The position numbers and the translations under genes are program-made. From Streptomyces rapamycinicus NRRL 5491 (GTDB taxonomy: Bacteria; Actinomycetota; Actinomycetes; Streptomycetales; Streptomycetaceae), in NCBI RefSeq assembly GCF_024298965.1, contig NZ_CP085193.1:4526001-4590000 (forward strand): a stretch of 64,000 nucleotides of DNA, in the 5' to 3' direction. The notes under the pieces were generated by a model. That model was given only the letters and a program-made list of their open reading frames with translations, searched no databases and was not told the DNA's origin. Positions 17,385 to 25,962 of this stretch are shown here, piece after piece (the first letter of the stretch is position 1; each line of letters opens with the position of its first letter).

Positions 17385-18438
17385 GCCCTTTGACACGCGT
17401 TACGACATGACCGAGGCGATCGCGCCGCCCGGGAGCGGCGGCGGCCGTCCGGTGGACCCCGCCGCCTCCGGCACCCAGGCCCCGACGGGCGGGCCAACTC
17501 TGAAGGGCGGGCCACGGCGCGGCCCCTGGCGACGCCTCCCGCTCCCCTGGCGCGGGGAGCCCGGCGGCCGCTCCGGCGGACCGGCCGCGCCCACCGGACG
17601 GGGGCTGTGGACCGACGCCTGGCACGATCTGCGCCGCAGTCCGATCTTTGTCGCCTCCGCGCTGATCATCCTCTTCCTCGTCGTGATCGCGATCTGGCCG
17701 CAGCTGATCGCGAGCGGAAACCCGTACCACGGCGACCTGGCCAAGGCGCAGGACGGACCCGCCCCCGGCCACCCCTTCGGCTACGACCTCCAGGGCCGCG
17801 ATGTCTACACCCGCACGGTCTACGGCGCCCGCGCCTCCATCACCGTCGGCATCTGCGCCACCCTCGGCGCGGCGCTGCTGGGCAGCGTGCTGGGCGGGCT
17901 CGCCGGGTACTTCGGCGGCTGGTGGGACGCGCTGCTCTCGCGGATCGCCGATGTCTTCTTCGGTATCCCGATCCTGCTGGGCGGGCTGGTCTTCCTGTCG
18001 GTGGTCACCAGCGGCTCGGTCTGGCCGGTGGTGGGCTTCATCGTGCTGCTGGGCTGGCCGCAGATCTCCCGGATCGCGCGCGGCTCGGTGGTGACCGTCA
18101 AGGAGCACGACTACGTGCAGGCGGCGCGGGTGCTCGGCGCGAGCAGCGGCCGGACGCTGCTGCGCCATATCGCGCCCAACGCCGTGGCCCCCGTGATCGT
18201 CGTCGCGACCATCGCGCTGGGCACCTACATCTCGCTGGAGGCCACGCTGTCGTTCCTCGGCGTGGGGCTCAAACCGCCCACCGTCTCCTGGGGGATCGAC
18301 ATCTCCTCGGCCGCGACCCAGATCCGCAACGCCCCGCACATGCTGCTGTGGCCGGCCGGGGCGCTGTCCATCACGGTGCTCGCGTTCATCATGCTCGGCG
18401 ACGCGGTGCGCGACGCCCTCGACCCGAAGCTGCGCTAG
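17377..18438 (+). CDS. Peptide ABC transporter permease, DppC/OppC type, with long N-terminal tail
   Basis: A 353-residue permease. The first ~85 residues are an extra Pro/Gly/Arg-rich cytosolic tail (PPGSGGGRPVDPAASG) that ordinary DppC proteins lack; the paralogue at 25963 has a different Ala-rich tail. The core begins WHDLRRSPIFVASALIILF, carries the EAA loop EHDYVQAARVLGASSGRTLL, and ends GDAVRDALDPKLR. The stop codon lies inside a 15-base tandem duplication shared with the next gene's start. Confidence 0.92.
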   Translation: MPEPFDTRYDMTEAIAPPGSGGGRPVDPAASGTQAPTGGPTLKGGPRRGPWRRLPLPWRGEPGGRSGGPAAPTGRGLWTDAWHDLRRSPIFVASALIILFLVVIAIWPQLIASGNPYHGDLAKAQDGPAPGHPFGYDLQGRDVYTRTVYGARASITVGICATLGAALLGSVLGGLAGYFGGWWDALLSRIADVFFGIPILLGGLVFLSVVTSGSVWPVVGFIVLLGWPQISRIARGSVVTVKEHDYVQAARVLGASSGRTLLRHIAPNAVAPVIVVATIALGTYISLEATLSFLGVGLKPPTVSWGIDISSAATQIRNAPHMLLWPAGALSITVLAFIMLGDAVRDALDPKLR

Positions 18439-18458
18439 CCATGGCTGCGCTAGCCATG
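18429..18458 (+). repeat. Perfect 15-base tandem duplication at a gene boundary
   Basis: GCTGCGCTAGCCATG occurs twice in a row (18429-18443, 18444-18458). Each copy holds the permease stop (TAG) and the ATPase start (ATG). Because 15 is a multiple of three, both ATGs are in frame and the extra copy would add five residues (MAALA) to the ATPase. It is a recent slippage event or a duplicated initiation site. Confidence 0.9.
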
Positions 18459-19481
18459 GCGGCCCGCCTGCTCGACGTACGGGACCTGCGCGTGGAATTC
18501 CGCACCCGGGACGGGATCGCCGAGGCCGTCGGCGGTGTCTCGTACGCCGTCGACGCCGGCCGGACGCTGGCCGTGCTGGGCGAGTCCGGCTCCGGCAAAT
18601 CGGTGACCGCCCAGGCGATCATGGGCATCCTCGACTCCCCGCCCGGCCGGATCACCGGCGGCCAGGTGCTGTTCCAGGGGCGGGACCTGCTGACGATGGG
18701 CGCGGAGGAGCGCCGCCGGATCCGGGGCGCCGCGCTGGCGATGATCTTCCAGGACGCGCTCTCCGCGCTCAATCCGGTGATTCCCGTGGGCGCCCAGCTC
18801 GCCGAGATGTACGAGGTGCACCGCGGGATGTCCCGCAAGGACGCCCGGCGGCGGGCGGTCGAGCTGATGGACCGGGTCCGCATCCCGGCGGCGGGGCAGC
18901 GGGCCGGGGACTATCCGCATCAGTTCTCCGGCGGTATGCGCCAGCGCATCATGATCGCCATGGCGATGGCGCTGGAGCCGGACCTGATCATCGCCGACGA
19001 GCCGACCACGGCCCTGGACGTCACCGTCCAGGCCCAGGTCATGGAGCTGCTCGCGGAGCTGCGCCGGGAGTACGCCATGGGGCTCGTCCTCATCACCCAT
19101 GACCTGGGCGTGGTCGCGGACGTGGCCGACACCATCGCCGTGATGTACGCGGGCCGGATCGTGGAGACCGCGCCGGTGCGCGACCTCTACCGCCGCCCCG
19201 CCCACCCGTACACCCGCGGACTGCTGGACTCCGTGCCGCGCGTGGACCATCGGGGCGAGCGGCTCTACGCGATCAAGGGCGCGCCGCCCAGTCCGCTCGC
19301 CCTGCCCCCCGGCTGCCCCTTCCACCCCCGCTGCCCGCGCGCCCAGGAGGTCTGCCGCGTCGAACGGCCGCCGCTGTACGAGGTGTCGGCGGACGCCGGA
19401 ACGGGCGCCGCCGGCGGGCGGACCAGCGCCTGCCACTTCTGGAAGGACGAACTCGATGCCCTCGACGCCGTCAATGCCTGA
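18441..19481 (+). CDS. Peptide ABC transporter ATP-binding protein, DppD/OppD type
   Basis: A 346-residue ATPase (or 341 if the second ATG at 18456 is used). Walker [10 protein letters not shown]-loop [12 protein letters not shown], signature FSGGMRQR, Walker [13 protein letters not shown] and H-loop ITHDLG are intact. The C-terminal extension has [14 protein letters not shown] and the Cys cluster [14 protein letters not shown] followed by CHFWKDE. It overlaps the next ATPase gene by 26 bases. Confidence 0.93.
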   Translation: MAALAMAARLLDVRDLRVEFRTRDGIAEAVGGVSYAVDAGRTLAVLGESGSGKSVTAQAIMGILDSPPGRITGGQVLFQGRDLLTMGAEERRRIRGAALAMIFQDALSALNPVIPVGAQLAEMYEVHRGMSRKDARRRAVELMDRVRIPAAGQRAGDYPHQFSGGMRQRIMIAMAMALEPDLIIADEPTTALDVTVQAQVMELLAELRREYAMGLVLITHDLGVVADVADTIAVMYAGRIVETAPVRDLYRRPAHPYTRGLLDSVPRVDHRGERLYAIKGAPPSPLALPPGCPFHPRCPRAQEVCRVERPPLYEVSADAGTGAAGGRTSACHFWKDELDALDAVNA

Positions 19482-20505
19482 GGCCGGGACCGCCGAACCG
19501 GTCCTCGAGGTCCGCGATCTCGCCAAGCACTATCCGCTGACCCGGGGGGTGCTGGTGAAGCGGCGGATCGGCGCGGTCCGGGCGGTCGACACGGTCTCCT
19601 TCGCCCTGCGGCGCGGCGAGACCCTCGGCATCGTCGGCGAATCCGGCTGCGGCAAGTCCACCGTCGCCAAGCTGCTGGTCAGCCTGGAACGGCCGACCGC
19701 CGGGACGATCCACTACCGGGGCGAGGACATCGCCCGGCTGTCGGGCCGCGCGCTGCGGGCCGTCCGCCGCAACATCCAGATGGTGTTCCAGGACCCGTAC
19801 ACCTCGCTCAACCCCCGGATGACGGTGGGCGACATCATCGGGGAGCCCTTCGAGATCCACCCCGAGGTGGCGCCCAAGGGCGACCGGCGGCGGGCGGTCC
19901 AGGACCTCCTGGACGTGGTGGGGTTGAACCCCGAGCACATCAACCGCTACCCGCACCAGTTCTCCGGCGGCCAGCGCCAGCGCATCGGCATCGCCCGGGG
20001 TCTGGCGCTACGACCGGAGATCATCGTCGCGGACGAACCGGTCTCGGCGCTGGACGTCTCGGTACAGGCGCAGGTGGTCAACCTGATGGAGCGGCTGCAG
20101 GACGAATTCGACCTGTCCTACATCTTCATCGCCCACGACCTGTCGGTGGTCCGGCATATCGCCGACCGGGTGGCCGTGATGTACCTGGGCCGTTTCGCCG
20201 AAACGGGCACCGGCCGAGAGATCTACGACCACCCGACCCACCCCTACACCCAGGCCCTCCTGTCGGCCGTCCCGGTCCCCGACCCCGGCGCCCGAACCCG
20301 CCGCGACCGCATCCTCCTCACCGGCGACGTCCCCTCCCCCGCCAACCCGCCCTCGGGCTGCCGCTTCCGCACCCGCTGTTGGAAGGCCCAGGGCCGCTGC
20401 GCGGTGGAGGTGCCGACACTGACGGTCCCGCCGGGGCTCACGGGTGCCGCCGCCCATGCCTCGGCGTGCCACTTCGCGGAGGAACGCTCGGAGGTCAGGG
20501 CATGA
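19456..20505 (+). CDS. Peptide ABC transporter ATP-binding protein, DppF/OppF type
   Basis: A 349-residue ATPase closing the second peptide operon. Walker [10 protein letters not shown]-loop [13 protein letters not shown], signature FSGGQRQR, Walker [14 protein letters not shown]-loop FIAHDL, then [19 protein letters not shown] central stretch of well over 100 residues (from [19 protein letters not shown] onward) is almost identical to the DppF at 23743-24900, so the two operons are recent duplicates or under strong constraint. It converges with the next gene with a 3-base gap. Confidence 0.93.
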   Translation: MPSTPSMPEAGTAEPVLEVRDLAKHYPLTRGVLVKRRIGAVRAVDTVSFALRRGETLGIVGESGCGKSTVAKLLVSLERPTAGTIHYRGEDIARLSGRALRAVRRNIQMVFQDPYTSLNPRMTVGDIIGEPFEIHPEVAPKGDRRRAVQDLLDVVGLNPEHINRYPHQFSGGQRQRIGIARGLALRPEIIVADEPVSALDVSVQAQVVNLMERLQDEFDLSYIFIAHDLSVVRHIADRVAVMYLGRFAETGTGREIYDHPTHPYTQALLSAVPVPDPGARTRRDRILLTGDVPSPANPPSGCRFRTRCWKAQGRCAVEVPTLTVPPGLTGAAAHASACHFAEERSEVRA

Positions 20506-20508
20506 CGT

Positions 20509-21030
20509 TCAGGGCAAGATGTCGAAGATGCTCCCGCCGGAGCTGTTCCCCAGCCCCGTGCCCGGCCCCTGGGGCACCACCTTGTGCACCGGGTGGACAC
20601 GCAACTGAACTTGGGGCGCGAACGCCTGCATGGCGGCGGCGAGCCGGGTGTGGTCCACCTTCCAGAAGACGACGACCCGGTTGTTCCTGACGACCTGGTA
20701 CTCAATATGCGGCGCGGCACTCGCGGCGGTCTGTGGGCTGATCGTCGAGTCCGGGCCGGGAACGTCCGGCACGCCCTGCCGCAGCTTCGAACCTATCCGC
20801 CGTATCGGCCTCTCCATGGTCTTTTTCGTGGCCCATACGACGACGGCTTCGATGTCCCGCCACGGCACGAGGGCCGTGAACCGGCGGTAGCGCGTCACGG
20901 GGCCGCCCAGGGTGACGCCCGACTCATCGGCCCGGAAGGCCATCAGCCGCTTCCAGCCGAGGCCCGAGAAGAGCTGAAGGGGCGTGCGGGTGTAATACGC
21001 CTGATAGACCGGTGAGTGAGGGACAGTCAT
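20509..21030 (-). CDS. Hypothetical protein, possible PH-like/YcxB-type fold
   Basis: A 173-residue protein without signal peptide. The alternation around AFRADESGVTLGGPVTRYRR and FTALVPWRDIEAVVVWATKK is like bacterial PH-like domains, in which a protein-level setting feeds a short beta-barrel. The C-terminus is Gly-rich (PQGPGTGLGNSSGG). No catalytic motif is visible. It sits between the second peptide operon (convergent) and a DUF397 gene. The fold is a guess from sequence pattern. Confidence 0.6.
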   Translation of the reverse strand: MTVPHSPVYQAYYTRTPLQLFSGLGWKRLMAFRADESGVTLGGPVTRYRRFTALVPWRDIEAVVVWATKKTMERPIRRIGSKLRQGVPDVPGPDSTISPQTAASAAPHIEYQVVRNNRVVVFWKVDHTRLAAAMQAFAPQVQLRVHPVHKVVPQGPGTGLGNSSGGSIFDILP

Positions 21031-21264
21031 GCCACGACCCTACGAGGCCCGGCGCGGCGCCGTCTCGCGCCTTCGGCGCATTTGAGCATGGGTCGGGGGG
21101 TGGGGGGCCAGGCGCCGTCGCCGGGCGCCGGCTGGCGGGTGTGCCCGTCGGTGGCGGCGCCTGTGCTCGGGAGCCGAGGCCATCGCCGGACCGCCGGACC
21201 GGCCCCGGATTGCCGGGGGTGGGGCACCCCCCTCGAAAGCGTTTGACGAATTAGTTGCGCCAGA

Positions 21265-21471
21265 TCAAGCACTCCCGGAAGGGCGGTCCAATGTCCCCGC
21301 CTTCGCGGCCCGCAGGAACGCGCGCAGCGCGGCGGGGGTCGTGGATATGACGACCCCCGGGTCGTCGCTCTCCCGGAGGTGGGGGGTGCCGACGGAGTCG
21401 GCGGCGAGTTCGACGCAGTTGGGGGCGTCGCCCGTGCTGAAGCTGGACTTCCGCCACGGAAGCGAGGACAT
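21265..21471 (-). CDS. DUF397 domain protein
   Basis: A 68-residue protein with the DUF397 signature: WRKSSFSTGDAPNCVELA near the start, then an R-(E/D)-S-(D/K)-(D/N)-P segment (RESDDPGVV) and FLRAAKAG. DUF397 proteins are small partners of XRE-DUF5753 regulators throughout Streptomyces (the WhiJ-type system). It begins 12 bases downstream of such a regulator on the same strand, so the two form one transcription unit. Confidence 0.92.
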   Translation of the reverse strand: MSSLPWRKSSFSTGDAPNCVELAADSVGTPHLRESDDPGVVISTTPAALRAFLRAAKAGTLDRPSGSA

Positions 21472-21483
21472 GCAGCTGTCTCC

Positions 21484-22374
21484 TTAGAGAAGCGGATAGA
21501 GGATGTGTTGGATGAGCCCGAGGGAATCCTTCGCCGTACGAGCCTCCGGCACAGCCTCAGCATCGACCGGAGGCAGTGCCAGTTCACTCAGTCTCGCGAA
21601 CGATTCTCCGTACTCGGCAAGCGCTTGGCGCTCGTCGAGGAACTGCGCCTTGCCCACCTGGTCGACGAGCACCGTGCCCAATTCCACCACGCCGGGTTCG
21701 ATCACCATGAACGGGTGACTGAAGGCCGCGCTTCCCTCGTTGTCGATGGGGACGATTTGGATCGTGACGTTCGGCAAGCGCGACAACTCGATCAGCCGCA
21801 GCAGTTGATCACGCATCACCGCCCGACCTCCGTAGAGAACACGCAGCGCCGCCTCATGAATGATGGCGTGGAATTGGGGAGGCCGCTCGCCCGACAGGAC
21901 CTTCTGCCGCCGCATCCTGAACTCCACGGCTGTGTCACGCACTTCACTCACGGTCGGCGAGAAGCCACTGCTATGCACGGCAGTCGCGTACTCGAAGGTC
22001 TGAAACAGCCCCGGAATGAACAGCAGCTCGTAGTTGCGCAGGGAGACGGCTCCGGCCTCTAGCTCTGCCAGGTCAAGATGAGTCGCACCGAGGGTCGTGC
22101 GGTAGTCGCTCCACCATCCCTTCCCCGATTCCTGCCCCAAGGCCAGTAGGGCATCGACGGGATACGTATACGTACCACCCAATGCCCGGGTTAGCTTCCG
22201 GAAGCGGTCGGCCGACAGGCCCGTGCGACCGGCTTCAACGTTGCTGAAGTGCGGCTGGCGCATGCCCACCGCCTCAGCCGCCTCGCCAACGGTCAGCCCC
22301 GCCGCCTCCCGCAGCCTGCGCACCTCGACGCCAAATCGGCGCTGCCGGTACGTGGGATCGCCCCTGAGTCCCAT
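21484..22374 (-). CDS. XRE family regulator with DUF5753 (WhiJ-like)
   Basis: A 296-residue DNA-binding protein. The helix-turn-helix is at residues ~15-70 (GVEVRRLREAAGLTVGEAAE, RQPHFSNVEAGRTG). The DUF5753 region follows at ~105-285 (IPGLFQTFEYATAV, ERPPQFHAIIHEAAL, FSHPFMVIE). I choose the ATG at 22374 because upstream codons lack coding character. It is divergent from the HATPase gene at 22531. XRE-DUF5753 plus DUF397 plus a nearby HATPase is a recurrent Streptomyces cassette linked in known cases (WhiJ, BldB-associated) to developmental repression. The target here is unknown. Confidence 0.92.
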   Translation of the reverse strand: MGLRGDPTYRQRRFGVEVRRLREAAGLTVGEAAEAVGMRQPHFSNVEAGRTGLSADRFRKLTRALGGTYTYPVDALLALGQESGKGWWSDYRTTLGATHLDLAELEAGAVSLRNYELLFIPGLFQTFEYATAVHSSGFSPTVSEVRDTAVEFRMRRQKVLSGERPPQFHAIIHEAALRVLYGGRAVMRDQLLRLIELSRLPNVTIQIVPIDNEGSAAFSHPFMVIEPGVVELGTVLVDQVGKAQFLDERQALAEYGESFARLSELALPPVDAEAVPEARTAKDSLGLIQHILYPLL

Positions 22375-22530
22375 AGTTCCCCTCTCTAGTGCGGGCGAGT
22401 GTTGCGCAGCGCACGTGCGCGCGTCCACTGCGTAACCCCACCACTCCCGACTGGGTTGAATATATACGCGCCATATCGCTACCTTAAGTATGGCGCCAGT
22501 CACAGTAGGCACTCACCCGGAGGCTGCCCC

Positions 22531-22968
22531 ATGCGCACGCCCGAAGAGCCCTGGTCCTACGGCCTGTTCATCCCCCACGACCCACGCGCCGTGGGCGTCG
22601 TACGGGCCACCATCCGCCACGTCCTCAGGGCGGCCCGGCTCGACTGCATCGTGGACACGGCCGAACTGCTCGTGTCGGAGCTGGTCACCAACGCGTACCG
22701 GAACACCACCACCGACGCGTACGTCAGCATGGACTGGGAGCCGTCGCCGTCCGACTTCCGGGTCACCGTATGGGACTCCGGCTGCGGGCTGCCGCAGCCG
22801 GTGGCGGCGAACGCCGAGGACGAGGGCGGGCGCGGGCTCACGCTCGTCGAGTCGTACTCCGACACGTGGGGCGTGCACGACTACACCGACAAGGACGCGG
22901 GCGTGACCGGCAAGGCCGTTTGGTTCACGCTGAACCCGCCGCCACCCGCGATGGGGCAAACTGGATGA
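22531..22968 (+). CDS. RsbW-like ATP-binding protein (HATPase, anti-sigma family)
   Basis: A 145-residue GHKL ATPase. The N box is ELLVSELVTNAYRN, the G1 box VWDSGCGLP and the G2 box GGRGLTLV. Such single-domain kinases act as anti-sigma switch proteins in the cytosol. The ATG follows CGGAGG at good spacing. It is transcribed divergently from the XRE regulator (156 bases). No sigma factor or anti-anti-sigma gene lies in the window, so its partner must be elsewhere. Confidence 0.9.
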   Translation: MRTPEEPWSYGLFIPHDPRAVGVVRATIRHVLRAARLDCIVDTAELLVSELVTNAYRNTTTDAYVSMDWEPSPSDFRVTVWDSGCGLPQPVAANAEDEGGRGLTLVESYSDTWGVHDYTDKDAGVTGKAVWFTLNPPPPAMGQTG

Positions 22969-23030
22969 GCATCGGCCCCCAGCGATCACCCTATGGGGAC
23001 GACCTACGGCACATCGGAGGAGACAGCGCC

Positions 23031-23390
23031 GTGAGCACACAGCCCATAGAGGACTCCCACGACGAGCCGCTGTTCCCCATGCCGCCGCTGACCGAACAGG
23101 CGCTGCGAGTGGCCGTGCGCTCTCTGGACCTCAGCGCGGCTGTCCGGTTCGAGGAGGAGTTCCACAGCGCCTGGCAGGAGGCGGTGCAGACCGACAGCAC
23201 CGTCCCCATGCACACCTTCCTCCAGCGCTGGGGAGTATTCGTGGCTCTGCGGCGCTATCCCGGGCGGGCCCGACGGCTCCATGAGTTGGAGGCGGCCGTC
23301 GCCGAAGCACCCAGCATCGAAGATGCCCGGCGGGCCTCAGCCGAGATCGGACTGCTCTTGGACGCCGCGCGTCGCGAGGTCGCAGCGTGA
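23031..23390 (+). CDS. DUF6247-like small protein, probable antitoxin
   Basis: A 119-residue, largely alpha-helical, Glu/Ala-rich protein (FEEEFHSAWQEAVQT, RARRLHELEAAVAE) with a disordered acidic start. It matches my recollection of the DUF6247 pattern. The GTG start follows CGGAGGAGA. Its last four bases overlap the GTG of the next gene (GTGA), and that gene looks like a RelE/ParE toxin, so an antitoxin role is inferred from context. No DNA-binding domain is obvious. Confidence 0.7.
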   Translation: MSTQPIEDSHDEPLFPMPPLTEQALRVAVRSLDLSAAVRFEEEFHSAWQEAVQTDSTVPMHTFLQRWGVFVALRRYPGRARRLHELEAAVAEAPSIEDARRASAEIGLLLDAARREVAA

Positions 23391-23662
23391 GCGATTGGAC
23401 CTGGGAGTACCTGCCCGATGCCGAGAACGTGGTCGGCGGTCTGGACCCCCAGATCAAACACGATGTTGAGCGGCTTGCCCAGCGACTGGCCGACGCCGCC
23501 GCCGTCAAGTACCTCGGCGACCCGCCGATTCATGAGTCCGGGGTGTCCCGATTACTCGACCATGCAGAGGGTCGACTGATCGTCTGGTATCAGGAGCATC
23601 GTCGCCTCACCACCGTCCTCATCATCCGGGTACAGCATTGGCCCGAGTCGGACGCGCCGTGA
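23387..23662 (+). CDS. RelE/ParE-superfamily toxin-like protein
   Basis: A 91-residue protein with the RelE/ParE strand-helix order: LDPQIKHDVERLAQRLADAA (helices), then GVSRLLDHAEGRLIVWYQEH and LTTVLIIRVQHWPES (beta strands ending in a hydrophobic R-V-x-H stretch). Family members are mRNA interferases or gyrase inhibitors. The GTG start overlaps the preceding gene's stop by four bases, the classic toxin-antitoxin coupling. A strong terminator follows 8 bases later. Confidence 0.75.
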   Translation: MSDWTWEYLPDAENVVGGLDPQIKHDVERLAQRLADAAAVKYLGDPPIHESGVSRLLDHAEGRLIVWYQEHRRLTTVLIIRVQHWPESDAP

Positions 23663-23670
23663 ACGACCGC

Positions 23671-23715
23671 GAGGGCCCGCCCGGACCGTGCTGATCACGG
23701 TCCGGGCGGGCCCTC
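23671..23715. terminator. Strong bidirectional terminator hairpin
   Basis: A perfect 20-base stem: arms 23671-23690 and 23696-23715 (GAGGGCCCGCCCGGACCGTG and its complement) around a 5-base loop. It lies between the convergent toxin-like gene (stop 23662) and the third peptide operon (stop 23743), so it can serve both strands. Confidence 0.9.
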
Positions 23716-23742
23716 ATGGCATTACGCACCCGCGCGGTGGCG

Positions 23743-24900
23743 CTAGGCGTGGACCACGTCCTTTTCCTCCGCGAAGTGGCACGCCGACTCGTGCGCCGCG
23801 GGCGAGTCCGTGCCGGCGAAGCGCTCGGGGATGGCGAGGAGGGGGATCTCCTTGGCGCACTTGTCCTCGGCCTTCCAGCAGCGGGTGCGGAAGCGGCAGC
23901 CGGAGGGCGGGTTGGCCGGGGAGGGGACGTCGCCGGTGAGGATGATGCGTTCGCGGCCCTCGCGCGACTCCGGGTCCGGGACCGGGACGGCCGACAGCAG
24001 CGCCTGGGTGTAGGGGTGCGTCGGGTGGTCGTAGATCTCGGTGTCGGAGCCGATCTCGGCCATCTTGCCCAGGTACATCACGCCGACCCGGTCGGAGATG
24101 TGCCGGACGATGGACAGGTCGTGGGCGATGAAGATGTAGGACAGGTTGAACTCGTCCTGGAGGCCCTCCATCAGGTTGATGACCTGTGCCTGGACGGACA
24201 CGTCGAGCGCGGAGACCGGCTCGTCGCAGATGATGATCTCCGGGTTGAGGGCGAGGCCGCGCGCGATGCCGATGCGCTGGCGCTGGCCGCCGGAGAACTG
24301 GTGGGGGTAGCGGTTGATGTACTCGGGGTTGAGGCCCACCACGTCCAGGAGTTCCTGGACCTTGCGGCGCCGGTCGCCCTTCGGGGCCACCTCGGGGTGG
24401 ATCTCGAAGGGCTCCCCGATGATGTCGCCGACCGTCATCCGGGGGTTGAGCGAGGTGTACGGGTCCTGGAACACCATCTGGATGTTGCGGCGGACGGCCC
24501 GCAGCGCGCGGCCCGACAGCCGGGTGATGTCCTGGCCCTTGTAGAAGACCTCGCCCGCGGTGGCGGTCTCCAGGGTCATCAGCAGCTTGGCGACGGTGGA
24601 CTTGCCACAGCCGGACTCGCCGACGATGCCGAGGGTCTCGCCCTGGTAGAGGTCGAAGGAGATGCCGTCGACCGCTTTGACCGCGCCGATCTGCCGCTTG
24701 AAGAGGATGCCCTGGGTCAGCGGGAAGTGCTTGACCAGATTGCGCACCTGGAGGATCGGCTCACCGCGGTCGACCTTGGCCTCGAGCGCGGCGACCGCCT
24801 CGTCCTCGGTGGCCGCGTCGACCGTCTCCACCTCCGTGACGTTGGGGGTGGCGTCCGCGGCCGGTTCCATGGCCTTCTCGTTCTTCTCGGGGTCAGCCAT
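23743..24900 (-). CDS. Peptide ABC transporter ATP-binding protein, DppF/OppF type
   Basis: A 385-residue ATPase, last gene of the third peptide operon. An extra ~40-residue acidic N-terminus (EKNEKAMEPAADATPNVTEV) precedes the ATPase core: Walker [10 protein letters not shown]-loop [13 protein letters not shown], signature FSGGQRQR, Walker [13 protein letters not shown] (Cys where paralogues have Ala), H-loop FIAHDLS. The C-terminal Cys region is [14 protein letters not shown]. It overlaps the preceding ATPase gene by 8 bases. It is very similar to the gene at 19456-20505. Confidence 0.93.
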   Translation of the reverse strand: MADPEKNEKAMEPAADATPNVTEVETVDAATEDEAVAALEAKVDRGEPILQVRNLVKHFPLTQGILFKRQIGAVKAVDGISFDLYQGETLGIVGESGCGKSTVAKLLMTLETATAGEVFYKGQDITRLSGRALRAVRRNIQMVFQDPYTSLNPRMTVGDIIGEPFEIHPEVAPKGDRRRKVQELLDVVGLNPEYINRYPHQFSGGQRQRIGIARGLALNPEIIICDEPVSALDVSVQAQVINLMEGLQDEFNLSYIFIAHDLSIVRHISDRVGVMYLGKMAEIGSDTEIYDHPTHPYTQALLSAVPVPDPESREGRERIILTGDVPSPANPPSGCRFRTRCWKAEDKCAKEIPLLAIPERFAGTDSPAAHESACHFAEEKDVVHA

Positions 24901-25951
24901 GGAGGGTCTCCTTCCAGAAGTGGCAGGCGCTGCCGCGGCCCGGCAGTTCCGTGCCGTCCTGCTCGGTGACCTGCACCAGGGCGGGGACGTCCGTACGGCA
25001 GATGTCCTCCGCCTTGGGGCAGCGCGGGTTGAAGGCGCAGCCCGTGGGGATCTTGAGCAGGTTGGGCGGCAGCCCCTTGATCGCGTAGAGCTCCTGGCCC
25101 TTGCGGTCCAGGCGGGGGATGGAGTCCAGCAGACCGCGGGTGTAGGGGTGGGCCGGGCGCTTGTAGAGCTCGTGCACGGGGGCGGTCTCGACGATCCGGC
25201 CCGCGTACATCACAGCGATCTTGTCGGCGACGTCCGCCACCACACCCAGGTCATGGGTGATCAGGATCAGACCCATGTGGTACTCGCGCTGGAGCTCCGC
25301 GAGCAGGTCCATCACCTGGGCCTGGACGGTCACGTCCAGCGCCGTGGTCGGCTCGTCGGCGATGATCAGGTCCGGCTCCAGCGCCATCGCCATGGCGATC
25401 ATGATGCGCTGGCGCATACCGCCGGAGAACTGGTGCGGATAGTCGCTCACCCGCTCCTTGGCCGCCGGGATGCGGACCCGGTCCATCAGCTCGATGGCCT
25501 TGGCCTTGGCCTCCTTCTTGGACAGGCCCTGGTGGACCCGGAACATCTCGCCGAGCTGATAGCCCACGGAGAGCACCGGGTTCAGCGCCGAGAGCGCGTC
25601 CTGGAAGATCATGGCGATCTTGCGGCCGCGGATCTTACGGCGCTCCTCGCCCGCCATGGTGAGCATGTCCTCGCCCCGGAACAGGATCTGCCCCTGCGGG
25701 ATCCTCCCGGGCGGCATGTCGAGGATGCCCATGATCGCCTGGGCGGTCACCGACTTGCCGGAGCCGGATTCGCCGAGGACGGCGAGCGTCTCACCGGCGC
25801 GGACGCTGTAGTTGACGCCGTTGACGGCCTTGGCGACACCGTCCCGGGTGTGGAACTCGACATGCAGGTCGCGGACTTCGAGCAGTGGGGTGCCGTCGTC
25901 TCCGGCGCCCTCGCGGACGGCGTCGTCCGCGGTCTTCTCAATGGTGGTCAC
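24893..25951 (-). CDS. Peptide ABC transporter ATP-binding protein, DppD/OppD type
   Basis: A 352-residue ATPase with Walker [10 protein letters not shown]-loop [12 protein letters not shown], signature FSGGMRQR, Walker [13 protein letters not shown] and H-loop ITHDLG. The C-terminal extension holds [28 protein letters not shown] and CHFWKET. It follows the DppC-type permease by 11 bases. It is nearly collinear with 18441-19481. Confidence 0.93.
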   Translation of the reverse strand: MTTIEKTADDAVREGAGDDGTPLLEVRDLHVEFHTRDGVAKAVNGVNYSVRAGETLAVLGESGSGKSVTAQAIMGILDMPPGRIPQGQILFRGEDMLTMAGEERRKIRGRKIAMIFQDALSALNPVLSVGYQLGEMFRVHQGLSKKEAKAKAIELMDRVRIPAAKERVSDYPHQFSGGMRQRIMIAMAMALEPDLIIADEPTTALDVTVQAQVMDLLAELQREYHMGLILITHDLGVVADVADKIAVMYAGRIVETAPVHELYKRPAHPYTRGLLDSIPRLDRKGQELYAIKGLPPNLLKIPTGCAFNPRCPKAEDICRTDVPALVQVTEQDGTELPGRGSACHFWKETLHG

Positions 25952-25962
25952 GTACGCCCTCC

